From: Paraburkholderia kururiensis JCM 10599 = LMG 19447
GTDB taxonomy: Bacteria > Pseudomonadota > Gammaproteobacteria > Burkholderiales > Burkholderiaceae
Assembly (NCBI RefSeq): GCF_003986935.1
Contig: NZ_RJZE01000013.1
Span: forward strand, 62,001-126,000
Direction of reading: 5' to 3'
DNA: 64,000 bases
Every line of letters begins with the position of its first letter. Positions within the stretch are counted from its first letter, which is position 1. The translations under genes and the position numbers were made by a program. Below are positions 9,002 to 18,008 of the stretch, one piece after another. Under the pieces are notes generated by a model. That model did not search any database. It worked only from the letters and a program-made list of their open reading frames with translations, and had not been told where the DNA came from.

Positions 9002-9827
9002 AAGCGTTTGAATGCACGTGTTTGAATGCACACGTTTGAATGCCCTACGCGCGCAGATCGCCGCGACGCTTTTCAGTTGTCCGGCGCACTGGATTTTCGA
9101 TGCGTCCCTCAATCGCCATACGGGTAGAGCAGACGAATTGGCGTTTTGGGAAATCCGTAATTCTGTTGCAAAAAAATATCGGTGGAAGCCAGTCCGTTTC
9201 ATACATCGAATTGGCGTGACGAGCGGCTTCATCGTGCCGAAAAATCAGTCAAGAAATTCCAATAGCTGAACGGACTCTCGCGATAGCGAGGCGCACCGCC
9301 CCGCCGCTGCCAAGCGATGAACCCTTCCTCGCAACCCCCGTCACGCGGTCATCTCCCTGTCATCCGGCCAATGCTGCCTGTTTCGCTCAGGCCGCAATCC
9401 CCGCCCTAATTGTTAAATAAGCAATACGCTTTCTTATTCTGGGGATTTGTGTGGACAAATAAATTCCCTTATGCGAAAGTTCGCCCGAGCACTTGACTTA
9501 CTAACTGTTACAGCTCGAGCGACGCACATCGCCGCATTGGACAAAGCGTGGTGCTCGTGAAGTTTCCAAAAGAGAAACCGGTGATTGCCGCGGAGAGGGT
9601 TCTGCCGCGCGGACGCACCGATAGCGCAATCGACATCAGCGTGGTGAGGCACAGCAATCATGAGCGCCATGAGCGGAAGGGGCCGGCAAAGCGGCCCGAA
9701 AGAAGTAAAACGAGCACTTCAATCGCCGGTTTTACGCGCTCAATGCGTGGACGCCGCGCGACAAGACTGCGCCGGGCACCCAGGCCCAGGTCGCAAAGGC
9801 CCGCCGTAAACGGCATCTGAGCGCAAC

Positions 9828-9864
9828 ACGTGCCGGCTGGGCCATCCGCTTCCAGCCGGCACGT
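9828..9864. promoter_or_regulatory. 13-bp perfect inverted repeat upstream of the OmpR-type regulator
   Basis: ACGTGCCGGCTGG (9828-9840) pairs perfectly with CCAGCCGGCACGT (9852-9864) around an 11-nt loop. No T-run follows on either strand. It lies 136 bp before the regulator's start, in the likely leader or promoter region. Confidence 0.5.
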
Positions 9865-10000
9865 TCCGATTCCTGCCCTTGAAACTTCCTCGCGTGCGAG
9901 GACGGGACTTCCTGCGCCTGCGATTTCCCCGCAGGTGCCGCGTCCCTCCTTGTGTTGTATTGGGCCTTGCCGCCCCGTGCTGACGAACGGATGACAGTCT

Positions 10001-10780
10001 ATGCGTGTGTTGATAGTCGAAGATGATCCCGTGCATGCCAAGGCTGCAGCGCGGGTAGTGGCGCCTCTGGGGCACGAGATCGTCGAGGCGGGCGATGGCG
10101 AGGAAGCCGTTCGCCTGCTGAGATCGGCGCCCTTCGACCTCGTGATTCTGGATTGGCTGATGCCCAGAATGAGCGGTTTCGAGCTGCTTTACTGGATTCG
10201 CCGCACGCTCGGCGCGTCGCCCGCGGTGCTCTTTCTGACGAGCAAGGTGCTCGACGACGACGTGGTGTTCGCCATGGAAGCCGGCGCCGACGACTATCTC
10301 GTGAAGCCGTTTCGCGTGGCCGAGCTGGCCTCGCGCGTGAACGCGCTTCTCAGACGCACGAGGCACGACAGCGACCCCGGCGGCCTTGTTTGCGCGGGCG
10401 ACTACACGCTCAATCCACTTGAGCGCACCGTTTCGCTGCGCGGCGAGCGCATCGAGCTGACGCCCAAGGAGTTCGACCTCACGGCGCTCTTCTTCAACAA
10501 CCTCGGCAAGCTGCTGTCGCGCAAAGTGGTCAGCATCAGCACCTGGGGGCGCGAACTCGATCCCGCTTCGCGCACGTTGGACACGCACATCTACCGCGTG
10601 CGGCAGAAGCTCGCGCTCGCACCCGGGAATGGCCTGCGGCTGAGTTCGGTGTACACGCACGGCTATCGTCTCGACGTGGTGCCGTCAGGCCGGATTCACG
10701 CGGCGCCCGGCTCGCATCGTCCGGTTGCGCAGCCGGTGTCGCCGGCTCCGCTCGTGCCTGCCGGATTCGCGTATGAGTGA
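10001..10780 (+). CDS. OmpR/PhoB-family response regulator
   Basis: 259 aa. Receiver domain with acidic pocket E7-D8-D9, phospho-acceptor D51 (LVILDWLMPRMSG), T80/S81 and K102 (DDYLVKPFR). A winged-helix DNA-binding domain (residues ~130-225) includes the diagnostic ELTPKEFDLTALF and SRTLDTHIYRVRQKL. The last ~30 residues are a proline-rich tail after the wing. The CHASE2 kinase starting 58 bp downstream is its obvious partner, and the paralogous kinase at 3865 may feed the same regulator. The start is preceded by only a weak ribosome-binding site. Confidence 0.93.
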   Translation: MRVLIVEDDPVHAKAAARVVAPLGHEIVEAGDGEEAVRLLRSAPFDLVILDWLMPRMSGFELLYWIRRTLGASPAVLFLTSKVLDDDVVFAMEAGADDYLVKPFRVAELASRVNALLRRTRHDSDPGGLVCAGDYTLNPLERTVSLRGERIELTPKEFDLTALFFNNLGKLLSRKVVSISTWGRELDPASRTLDTHIYRVRQKLALAPGNGLRLSSVYTHGYRLDVVPSGRIHAAPGSHRPVAQPVSPAPLVPAGFAYE

Positions 10781-10837
10781 AAGTGAAGGCGCGCCGCGCA
10801 GCGGGCAGCCGGCCCACCGTTTCGCGAGCGCACGCTG

Positions 10838-13309
10838 ATGTACGCCGATGACGCTCCCCTCCCGGCCGGCATGGCGCGCGAATGGCTGGCGCTCGTCGTC
10901 TTCCTCGTGCTGCTCTCGTTGACGTTGAATGCCTCGGGCGTATTGCGCCGCGCCGATCTGCTGTTCTTCGACCTCGCGCAGCCGCTGCTCCAGGAGCCGT
11001 CGCCCACCCGAATCGTGCTTGCGGCCATCGACGACGCGAGCGTGAAAGCGTTAGGCGGATGGCCGGTGAAACGCAAGGACTACGCAGCGCTCATCGACCG
11101 CCTGACGGCGGCGGGCGTTGCCGCCGTGGGACTCGACGTGGCGATGCCGAATCGCGGCAGGCTCCAGCCGTCCGGCGACGAACCGCTCGCGCAAGCCATG
11201 ACGCGCAATGGCCGCGTGGTGTTGCCTCTGGTGGTTGCCGACGGGAGCGATGCGGCCGGGTTCGCCGGGTCCACTGCCGCGTCCGTTGCAACGCCTGTCG
11301 CCACGCCCGCCATCAGGCCCGTGATCAAACCCGCTGCGCCCATGGCCGGCGCGGCGTTCGCCATCGCGCAAGCCAACGCCGCGCCGGACGCCGACGGCGT
11401 GGCCCGCAGCTTCTATCTGCAGGAGGGCGCGCCGCCCGAGGTGTACGAGCACATGAGCGTGTCGCTGCTGCGCGCGAGCGGCGTGCCGCTCACGCCATGC
11501 GGCAAGCGGCTGGGCCGCGAGGCGCAACGCTGGTCGGGCGCCTGCCGTCGCTACGTTCCGCTCGGGCCGGAGCCTTCTTACGCATCGTTTTCCTTCGTCG
11601 ATCTGCTGGCTGGCCGCGTGGCGCCTGCTGTGCTGAAGGGCGCGGTTGTGCTCATCGGCCCCACCACGAGTACCGCCGATACCCATCTCGTCACGCCGGG
11701 CCGCACGCGGCGTCCGCTCGCGGGCGTCGAATTTCTCGCGGAGGCGACGCACGCGCTCGCGAGCGGCTCGCTCGTGCGCGATGCGCCCTGGGCCGGCCAG
11801 CTCCTTTTCAGTCTGTGCGTGTTGCCGTTGCTGTGCGCCGCGCAGTTCGCGCTGGGGCCGCGCGCCGGTCTGCTCGCGGCGTTAGCGCTCGCGCTTGCCG
11901 CCTGTCTCGCATCGCTCGTGCTGCTCAAGACCACGCACGTGTTCTTTTTCCCCAGCGCAGCGGTGGCCGCGTGTCTGGTCGCCTGGCCGGCCAGCGCATG
12001 GCGCCGCCAGGAGGCGTTATTGCGCTATCTGGGCGAGGCCGCTGCGAGTGCGATGGCCGAGCCGGGCCTGCCTGGCGAGCCCATCACCCGCACGCGCGCA
12101 ATCGACCCGCTGCATCGGCGCGTACTCGCGATGAGCGCCGTGATCGCGCGGCTACGGCGCTCCGCGCGCTTCATCTCGGAGTGGATGAACAGCCTGCCCG
12201 AGGCGACGCTGGTGGTGGCGTCTTCGGGTGTGGTCATGCTCGCGAATCGCAAGGCCCTGGGACTGTACTCGTCCGATGCCGATCTGGCCCATTCGCCGCC
12301 ACGTCCCGCGGGCCGCCTGGCGACCGACGTACTGCGCGACATGACGGCGTCCGAGCACGCAGTGGAGTACGTCCGCGAGGCGCTGCGGCGGCTGGCCGAG
12401 AGCAGCAGCGTGGGCGTAGCGGGGGAAGGGCAGGCAAAGGCGAACGCAAGAACGAACGCAAAAGCGGACGCAAAAACGCAGAACGCCCCACCCGCACCGA
12501 TGAACAGCGTGGAGATCGTCGACGGAAAACGGCGGTCGCTGCTCATCAAGTGCGCCGTCGTGCCCGCGCCGCACGCGAGCAACGCAGCGCTGATCTTCCA
12601 CGTGGCCGACGTCACGTCCATGCGCACTGCCGAGCGCCAGCGCGATTCGGCCCTGCGCTTCCTCTCGCACGACATCCGTTCGCCGCAGACAGCGGTGCTC
12701 GCGTTGATCGAGCACCGCCGCCGCGCGCCGGCCGATCTGCCCGAGGCGCGGTTCATGGAGCTCGTGGCGCACTATGCGCAGTCGGCGCTGACGCTCGCCG
12801 ACCAGTTCCTCTTTCTCGCCCGCGCCGAAGGCCGGCCGCCGGCGGCGAGCACCGTCGATCTGGCCTTGCTGCTGGGCGACGCCGTGGACGACCTCTGGCC
12901 TCAGGCGAGCGCGAAACACACGGCCGTGCGCCTCACCGCCGAGCCCGGCATGCTGGTAGTGGCCGATGCGCCGCTGCTGCGCCGCGCGTTCGCCAACCTG
13001 ATCGACAACGCCATCAAGTTCGGCCTGCCGGGCGCGACAGTCAGGGTGGCGGCCGGCGAGCGCGAAGGGCGCTGGGCCGTGACCATCTCGGACACCGGCC
13101 GAGGCATTCCCGCCGACCAGATACCGAACCTCTTCACGGAATTCTTCCGGCTTCCTTCCGATCACCCCGCGCCTGGACACGGGCTCGGACTCGCCTTCGT
13201 CAAGCACGTCATCGACACGCTGGGCGGGCAGATTCACGTCGAGAGCGACGTGGGGCACGGCTCCGTGTTCACGCTTCTGCTGCCCAAAAAATCCGGCTTG
13301 CCTGAATAA
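10838..13309 (+). CDS. CHASE2-domain sensor histidine kinase (second of two)
   Basis: 823 aa, same architecture as the kinase at 3865: N-terminal helix, CHASE2 domain (RADLLFFDLAQPL, AAIDDASVKALGGWPVKR), three membrane helices (~residues 318-385), PAS-like region, HisKA with H611 (FLSHDIRSPQTAVLALIE), HATPase with LIDNAIKFG, DTGRGIP and GHGLGLAF. An in-frame 12-bp repeat expands the PAS-HisKA linker (AKANARTNAKADAKTQ). The start codon overlaps the stop (TGATG) of a 21-codon frame that begins at 10773 inside the end of the regulator gene, so it may be translated by coupling. An internal ATG at 10871 is an alternative start. Confidence 0.9.
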   Translation: MYADDAPLPAGMAREWLALVVFLVLLSLTLNASGVLRRADLLFFDLAQPLLQEPSPTRIVLAAIDDASVKALGGWPVKRKDYAALIDRLTAAGVAAVGLDVAMPNRGRLQPSGDEPLAQAMTRNGRVVLPLVVADGSDAAGFAGSTAASVATPVATPAIRPVIKPAAPMAGAAFAIAQANAAPDADGVARSFYLQEGAPPEVYEHMSVSLLRASGVPLTPCGKRLGREAQRWSGACRRYVPLGPEPSYASFSFVDLLAGRVAPAVLKGAVVLIGPTTSTADTHLVTPGRTRRPLAGVEFLAEATHALASGSLVRDAPWAGQLLFSLCVLPLLCAAQFALGPRAGLLAALALALAACLASLVLLKTTHVFFFPSAAVAACLVAWPASAWRRQEALLRYLGEAAASAMAEPGLPGEPITRTRAIDPLHRRVLAMSAVIARLRRSARFISEWMNSLPEATLVVASSGVVMLANRKALGLYSSDADLAHSPPRPAGRLATDVLRDMTASEHAVEYVREALRRLAESSSVGVAGEGQAKANARTNAKADAKTQNAPPAPMNSVEIVDGKRRSLLIKCAVVPAPHASNAALIFHVADVTSMRTAERQRDSALRFLSHDIRSPQTAVLALIEHRRRAPADLPEARFMELVAHYAQSALTLADQFLFLARAEGRPPAASTVDLALLLGDAVDDLWPQASAKHTAVRLTAEPGMLVVADAPLLRRAFANLIDNAIKFGLPGATVRVAAGEREGRWAVTISDTGRGIPADQIPNLFTEFFRLPSDHPAPGHGLGLAFVKHVIDTLGGQIHVESDVGHGSVFTLLLPKKSGLPE
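12434..12481 (+). repeat. In-frame 12-bp tandem repeat, four units
   Basis: Four degenerate units of the type GCAAAAGCGGAC in the PAS-HisKA linker of the second CHASE2 kinase, encoding AKAN ARTN AKAD AKTQ. Confidence 0.8.
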
Positions 13310-14005
13310 AAGGCATCCGTCCGCAGCGGCAAATGCCCGCACCGATATTCCCTGAAGAATCCCGAGTGGATTAAAGAAGCTTTGCGACAGGGCGGGATCG
13401 TGTCGCGATACAACTATTTGGCCGTGCATTTAACGAAATTTGTATTTCTAGTTGGCAAACGAATTGCTGAAAAAGCAATCGGGCGGCATTAATTGCGTTT
13501 CGCAAAACTATGCCGAATGCGTCATTGGCAAGTCTGCTCAATGTCCGGAATAAGCCGGGCAGACGCACCTGTGGTCGTGCTAGTTCAACTTCGTCACATT
13601 CTGGTGACAATTGTTCAACATTGTCCGCTCTCTTTTTAGTCGGCCTATCCCTTACTCTATGTTTCACCGGGTTCTTGCCTGATTCCGGCAATCCAATTTC
13701 AACAAGGCGTGCTTAAACAAACGGCAATTCATTTGATTGCCGGTAATTCCGTTCGTCCCTGCCTGGCGTTATTGGTTGGCTGGAAATTATTCGAAGCAAG
13801 ACCTCGTTCATCGATAAAGAAAGTTATTCATTCGGCTCGACAGACGTTCATCGCACATACGCATTTTCCGGCTGACCCGCTCGTGCCGACCGGTGCCGAT
13901 CTGTGCCGGCGAGAAACCCGCTCGCATTCAGCCCGGCGTGATGCGTGTGTGAACGGAACATGAACGGAACATGAAGGGAACGCGCCGCTTACAGGCAGAA
14001 AATCT
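13310..14005. other. Intergenic region upstream of the autotransporter
   Basis: 696 bp, noticeably lower in GC than the genes on either side, as often seen before surface adhesin genes. It contains a GTCAC-N6-GTGAC inverted repeat (13593-13608) followed by ACAATTGTTCAACATTGT. The adhesin promoter should be here, but I cannot place -35/-10 boxes with confidence. Short open frames (for example 13510-13716) look random. Confidence 0.5.
13593..13608. promoter_or_regulatory. GTCAC-N6-GTGAC inverted repeat
   Basis: A short dyad in the AT-richer region about 400 bp before the adhesin start. It could be a regulator site; no specific family can be assigned. Confidence 0.25.
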
Positions 14006-17000
14006 ATGAATCGAACTTACCGCACTGTGTGGAACGCGGCGCTCGGCGCCTTCGTAGCCGCGTCCGAACTCGATCGGGCCCATGGCAAGGGCAAGTCGGG
14101 CGGCGCCCTCAATGTCTGCAACGAAAGCGCAAGCGGCAGCGCCGACGCGGCGCGTCACCACGGGCGAGTCGTGCCGCCGCTTGCCGCCGCGGCATTGGTG
14201 CTGCTGGGCGGCGGGCTCACTGCGCAGAGTGCGCACGCGCAATTCGCGCTCGACGGCGGCACCGCGAGCGGGTCCACCAGTGCCATCGCTATCGGTGTGG
14301 GGTCTTCGGCCACGCAGCAGAACGCCACGGCGTTGGGCAATCTGGCAGTGGCGACCGGCATTTCGGGCAGCGCGCTGGGACCTGGCGCGACGGCGTCCGG
14401 CGACAACTCGACGTCGCTGGGTATCAATTCCACTGCGAGCGGTTACGCTTCGGCGGCGCTCGGCCTGGCGGCGCACAGTTCTGGTGGGTCCGCGATCGCG
14501 CTGGGTTCGTCATCGACGGCATCGGGCGATCACGCTACCGCGCTCGGCCCCTTGTCGACCGCCGCAGGCGGCACGTCGGTCGCCATCGGCAATCAGTCCA
14601 TTACCACGGCAGCCGGCGCGGCCGGCGTGGCCGTAGGTTCGGGCGCTATGGTGAGCGGCGCATCGGGCGTGGCGGTCGGCGTGAACAGCGGCGCGTCGGG
14701 CACAGGGGCCATTGCAATCGGCGTGGGCGGTACGGCAGGCGTACCCGGCTCCGGCACGCAGGCCACCGGCAACTTCGCGATCTCGATGGGCCACAACACG
14801 ATTGCGGGCGGCGCTTCCGCGCAGGCCTACGGCGACGGCGCGACGGCAAGCGGCGACAGTTCCGTTGCCGTGGGCGTGGGCGCGGTGACCTCGGGACTTT
14901 CCAGCAGCGCCTTCGGCAATCTCGCCAAGGCGACCGGCACATCGGCCGTCGCGCTGGGCGCGGGCGCCAATGCGACGGTGGACAACACCTCGGCGCTCGG
15001 TCTCAACGCCAGCGCCACGGCAACGTCGGCGACAGCGCTGGGCGCAGGCGCGCACGCCACGGCATTGAACGCGACGGGCCTCGGCATCAACGCGCTCGCC
15101 ACGGCCACGCAGGCCACGGCGCTGGGCGGCTCCACCACGGCCAGCGCCAACAACGCCACCGCCGTGGGCTATACCGCGGTGGCTTCCGCGGCGGGCGCCA
15201 CGGCCATGGGCATCGGCTCCCAGGCGCTCGCCACGATGACGGTCGCGTTCGGCGCCAACAACACGGTAGCCGCGGCGGCCGGCACCGGCGCGATTGCAGG
15301 CGGCCACAGCTCGCAGGTGACGAGCGGCACGGGCGCCGTCGCACTCGGCGAAGGGCAGACGGCGAGCGGCAACGGCGCGGTCGCCATCGGCGATCCGAAT
15401 TCGGCCATTGGCAACGGCGCCATCGCGATGGGCGCGAACAACACGGCCAACGGCCAGGGCGCCATTGCGCTCGGCAACAGCAACGTGGCGACGGGGCAAG
15501 GTTCGGTCGCGCTCGGCAACGCTTCGCAGGCCAACACGGCCGGTTCGGTCGCATTGGGCGATACGGCCGTGGTGCAGGCCGCTGCAACGCGCGGACTCGC
15601 GCTCGGTTCGGGCGCCACGACGAGCGTGGCCAACAGCGTCGCGCTGGGCGCCAGTTCCACCACCACCACGGCCACGCCCACCTCGGGCGCGACCATCGGC
15701 GGCGTGAGCTACACGTTCGCCGGTGCATCGCCCGCGGGCGTGGTGAGCGTGGGTTCCCTGGGCGCCGAGCGGCAGATCCAGAACGTGGCCGCAGGCCAGT
15801 TGAGTCAGTCCAGCACAGACGCCGTGAACGGCTCGCAGCTCTACGCGACGAACCAGCAGGTCACGGCCAACACCACCGCCATCGACAACATCAACAACGG
15901 CGGCGGCATCAAGTACTTCCACGCCAATTCGACGCTGGCCGACTCGTCCGCCACTGGCACAGATGCGATTGCCGTGGGCGGCAACACGCAATCCACAGCG
16001 GCCAACGCCGTGGCGGTCGGCTCGAACGCCATTGCCAGCGTGGCGAACAGCGTGGCGCTGGGCGCGGGTTCCACCACCACGGCGGCTACGCCCACGCCCA
16101 ACACGACCATCGGCGGCGTGAGCTATTCGTTCGCCGGCGGTGCGCCCGCGGGCGTGGTGAGCGTGGGCACGGCAGGCTCCACGCGGCAGATCCAGAACGT
16201 GTCGGCCGGCCAGTTGAGTCAAACCAGCACAGACGCCGTGAACGGCTCGCAGCTTTACGCCACGAACCAGCAGGTCACGGCCAACACCACCGCCATCGAC
16301 AACATCAACAACGGCGCGGGCATCAAGTACTTCCACGCGACCTCGACGCTCGCGGACAGCCAGGCCACCGGCACCGACAGCGTCGCCATCGGCCCGGCCG
16401 CGGTCTCGGCCGGCACGTCGAGCCTCGCCGCGGGCAACGGGGCGTCGGCGCAAGGCGCGAACTCGCTCGCGCTCGGCACGCAGTCGAGCGTCACGATCGG
16501 CGACGGCGTGGCCATCGGTTCGGGCTCCGTATCGGATCGCGCGGTGGTCTCGGGCATCGGCTCCATTGCCAACGGCACGCACTCCATTCCGTTCAACACG
16601 TCGGACCGCACGCTGCTCGGCGCCGTGTCGTTCGGCAATGCGTCGACGAACACGTACCGGCAGCTCACCAACGTCGCGGACGGTACGCAGTCGCAAGACG
16701 CCGTCACGGTGCGGCAGCTCGCGGGCGCGCTCTCGTCGTTTGCCGTGACGGGGCAGATGTACTTTCACGCGAACTCGACAGCCGCGGACTCGCTCGCCGT
16801 GGGCGCGGAATCCATCGCCGTGGGCCCGACGACCGTGGTGAACGGCGACAACGGCGTGGGCATGGGCAACGGGGCGATCGTGGATGCGACGGCGCCTGGC
16901 GGCGTGGCGATCGGCCAGGCGTCGAGCGCGGCGCAGGCCGATGCCATCGCGCTCGGCAGCGGCAGCCTCGCGGGTGGCGCGCAGTCCATCGCGCAGGGCG

Positions 17001-17992
17001 CCAATGCGAGTGCGGCGAATGTGGGCAGCATCGCGATCGGCTCGGGTGCGCGCAGCAGCGCCGTGGACGCCATCGCGTTCGGTTCGGGCGCGAGCGCCAC
17101 CATGGCGAGCAGCATCGCGCTGGGCGCCGGTTCGCTCACCACGGTCGGCGCGCTCAGCAATTACGTGGCGTATGGCTTGAGCAGCCCGCAGTCGTCGGCG
17201 GGTGAAATCAACGTGGGCAACCGGCAGATCACAGGCCTGGCGCCCGGGCGTCTGGGCACCGACGCCGTCAACGTCTCGCAACTCGATGCCGTGGCCTCGC
17301 AACTCACGACGCTCATCAACCAGAGCACCTCGAACAGCGGCGGCAGCTACACGTCCACGCCGGGCAGCGGCAACACCACGGGGCCTGCGTCGACGGGCTC
17401 GAACTCGTCCGCGGGCGGCTCCGGCGCGGTGGCGTCGGGCTCGAACAGCACCGCAGTGGGCAACGGGTCGCAGGCCACGGGCAACGGTTCGACGGTGGTG
17501 GGCACGGGCGCGACGTCGTCGGGCAGCGGGTCGGCGGCTATCGGTGCGGGCAGCGACGACGGCGGCCGCTCGAACGTGGTGGCCGTCGGCTCGACGAACT
17601 CGACGCGCCAGGTCATCAACGTCGCCGCGGGCACGGCCTCGACGGACGCCGTGAACGTCGGCCAGTTGAATGCGAGCGTGAGCAACGCGCTTTCGCAGGC
17701 GAACAGCTACACGGACAGCCAGGTGGCCGGTCTGCGCAACAGCCTCGACTCGTATCGCCGCGACGCCGACGGCGGCACGGCGACCGCGATGGCCGTGGCG
17801 GGCCTGCCGCAGCCGTCCGGCCCCGGCAAGAGCATGGTCTCGATTGCGGGCAGCGTGTACCGCGGCCAGTCGGGCCAGGCGCTCGGCGTCTCGACCATCT
17901 CGGAGAACAACCACTGGATCTACAAGGCGGCCGTCTCCACCAATACGCGCGGCACCTATGGCGCCGTAGTGGGCGCGGGCTACCAGTGGTAG
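14006..17992 (+). CDS. Trimeric autotransporter adhesin (YadA/Hia family)
   Basis: 1328 aa. The N terminus has the extended signal peptide region of large autotransporters (MNRTYRTVWNAALGAFVAAS), then a hydrophobic segment ending AQSAHA (predicted cleavage after residue 78). Residues ~80-540 are YadA-head repeats of the form ALGxxAxAxG/S. Neck and stalk motifs follow (TDAVNGSQLYATNQQV and related), more head repeats, and the C-terminal YadA anchor (last ~75 residues) ending in the required aromatic residue, GAGYQW. It should form a trimer in the outer membrane and mediate adhesion or autoaggregation. A 414-bp period duplication inside (15638 and 16052) copies a neck-stalk module. The next gene encodes a probable periplasmic partner. 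Confidence 0.95.
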   Translation: MNRTYRTVWNAALGAFVAASELDRAHGKGKSGGALNVCNESASGSADAARHHGRVVPPLAAAALVLLGGGLTAQSAHAQFALDGGTASGSTSAIAIGVGSSATQQNATALGNLAVATGISGSALGPGATASGDNSTSLGINSTASGYASAALGLAAHSSGGSAIALGSSSTASGDHATALGPLSTAAGGTSVAIGNQSITTAAGAAGVAVGSGAMVSGASGVAVGVNSGASGTGAIAIGVGGTAGVPGSGTQATGNFAISMGHNTIAGGASAQAYGDGATASGDSSVAVGVGAVTSGLSSSAFGNLAKATGTSAVALGAGANATVDNTSALGLNASATATSATALGAGAHATALNATGLGINALATATQATALGGSTTASANNATAVGYTAVASAAGATAMGIGSQALATMTVAFGANNTVAAAAGTGAIAGGHSSQVTSGTGAVALGEGQTASGNGAVAIGDPNSAIGNGAIAMGANNTANGQGAIALGNSNVATGQGSVALGNASQANTAGSVALGDTAVVQAAATRGLALGSGATTSVANSVALGASSTTTTATPTSGATIGGVSYTFAGASPAGVVSVGSLGAERQIQNVAAGQLSQSSTDAVNGSQLYATNQQVTANTTAIDNINNGGGIKYFHANSTLADSSATGTDAIAVGGNTQSTAANAVAVGSNAIASVANSVALGAGSTTTAATPTPNTTIGGVSYSFAGGAPAGVVSVGTAGSTRQIQNVSAGQLSQTSTDAVNGSQLYATNQQVTANTTAIDNINNGAGIKYFHATSTLADSQATGTDSVAIGPAAVSAGTSSLAAGNGASAQGANSLALGTQSSVTIGDGVAIGSGSVSDRAVVSGIGSIANGTHSIPFNTSDRTLLGAVSFGNASTNTYRQLTNVADGTQSQDAVTVRQLAGALSSFAVTGQMYFHANSTAADSLAVGAESIAVGPTTVVNGDNGVGMGNGAIVDATAPGGVAIGQASSAAQADAIALGSGSLAGGAQSIAQGANASAANVGSIAIGSGARSSAVDAIAFGSGASATMASSIALGAGSLTTVGALSNYVAYGLSSPQSSAGEINVGNRQITGLAPGRLGTDAVNVSQLDAVASQLTTLINQSTSNSGGSYTSTPGSGNTTGPASTGSNSSAGGSGAVASGSNSTAVGNGSQATGNGSTVVGTGATSSGSGSAAIGAGSDDGGRSNVVAVGSTNSTRQVINVAAGTASTDAVNVGQLNASVSNALSQANSYTDSQVAGLRNSLDSYRRDADGGTATAMAVAGLPQPSGPGKSMVSIAGSVYRGQSGQALGVSTISENNHWIYKAAVSTNTRGTYGAVVGAGYQW
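15638..16386 (+). repeat. Duplicated neck-stalk module inside the adhesin gene
   Basis: Two near-identical stretches start at about 15638 and 16052, offset by 414 bp (138 codons). Each runs from VALGAxSTTT through the GVVSVG and DAVNGSQLYATNQQV motifs to IKYFHA. The spacing preserves the frame, consistent with recombination between modules. Confidence 0.8.
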
Positions 17993-18008
17993 GCGGGGAG
18001 GCGAGCCG

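Larger units (their letters stand above)
8980..10000. other. 1-kb intergenic region
   Basis: Long non-coding stretch before the OmpR-type regulator. It contains the hairpin at 8980-9001, three copies of a 14-bp word GTTTGAATGCACGT (9006-9045), an A+T-rich part (about 9120-9480) that could hold promoters, and a strong hairpin at 9828-9864. Short open frames exist (9012-9269, 9548-9820, 9660-9809) but none resembles a known protein, and I have not called them. Confidence 0.5.

Noticed and set aside
7087..9033. 648-residue antisense frame over the TPR protein
   Set aside because: Low-complexity Arg/His/Pro product, while the opposite strand carries TPR and glycosyltransferase-like motifs.
9012..9269. 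85-residue frame in the 1-kb gap
   Set aside because: No ribosome-binding site; it begins inside a 14-bp repeat and has no recognisable features.
9660..9809. 49-codon frame before the hairpin at 9828
   Set aside because: A small gene ending near a hairpin is conceivable, but the start context and composition give no support beyond an open frame.
10882..13305. 807-residue frame overlapping the second CHASE2 kinase in another phase on the same strand
   Set aside because: Arg-rich with no domain, explained by GC-skewed third positions of the true frame.
13510..13716. 68-residue frame with one hydrophobic segment before the adhesin
   Set aside because: Weak start, no ribosome-binding site and no match to a known small membrane protein; the region is better explained as promoter DNA.
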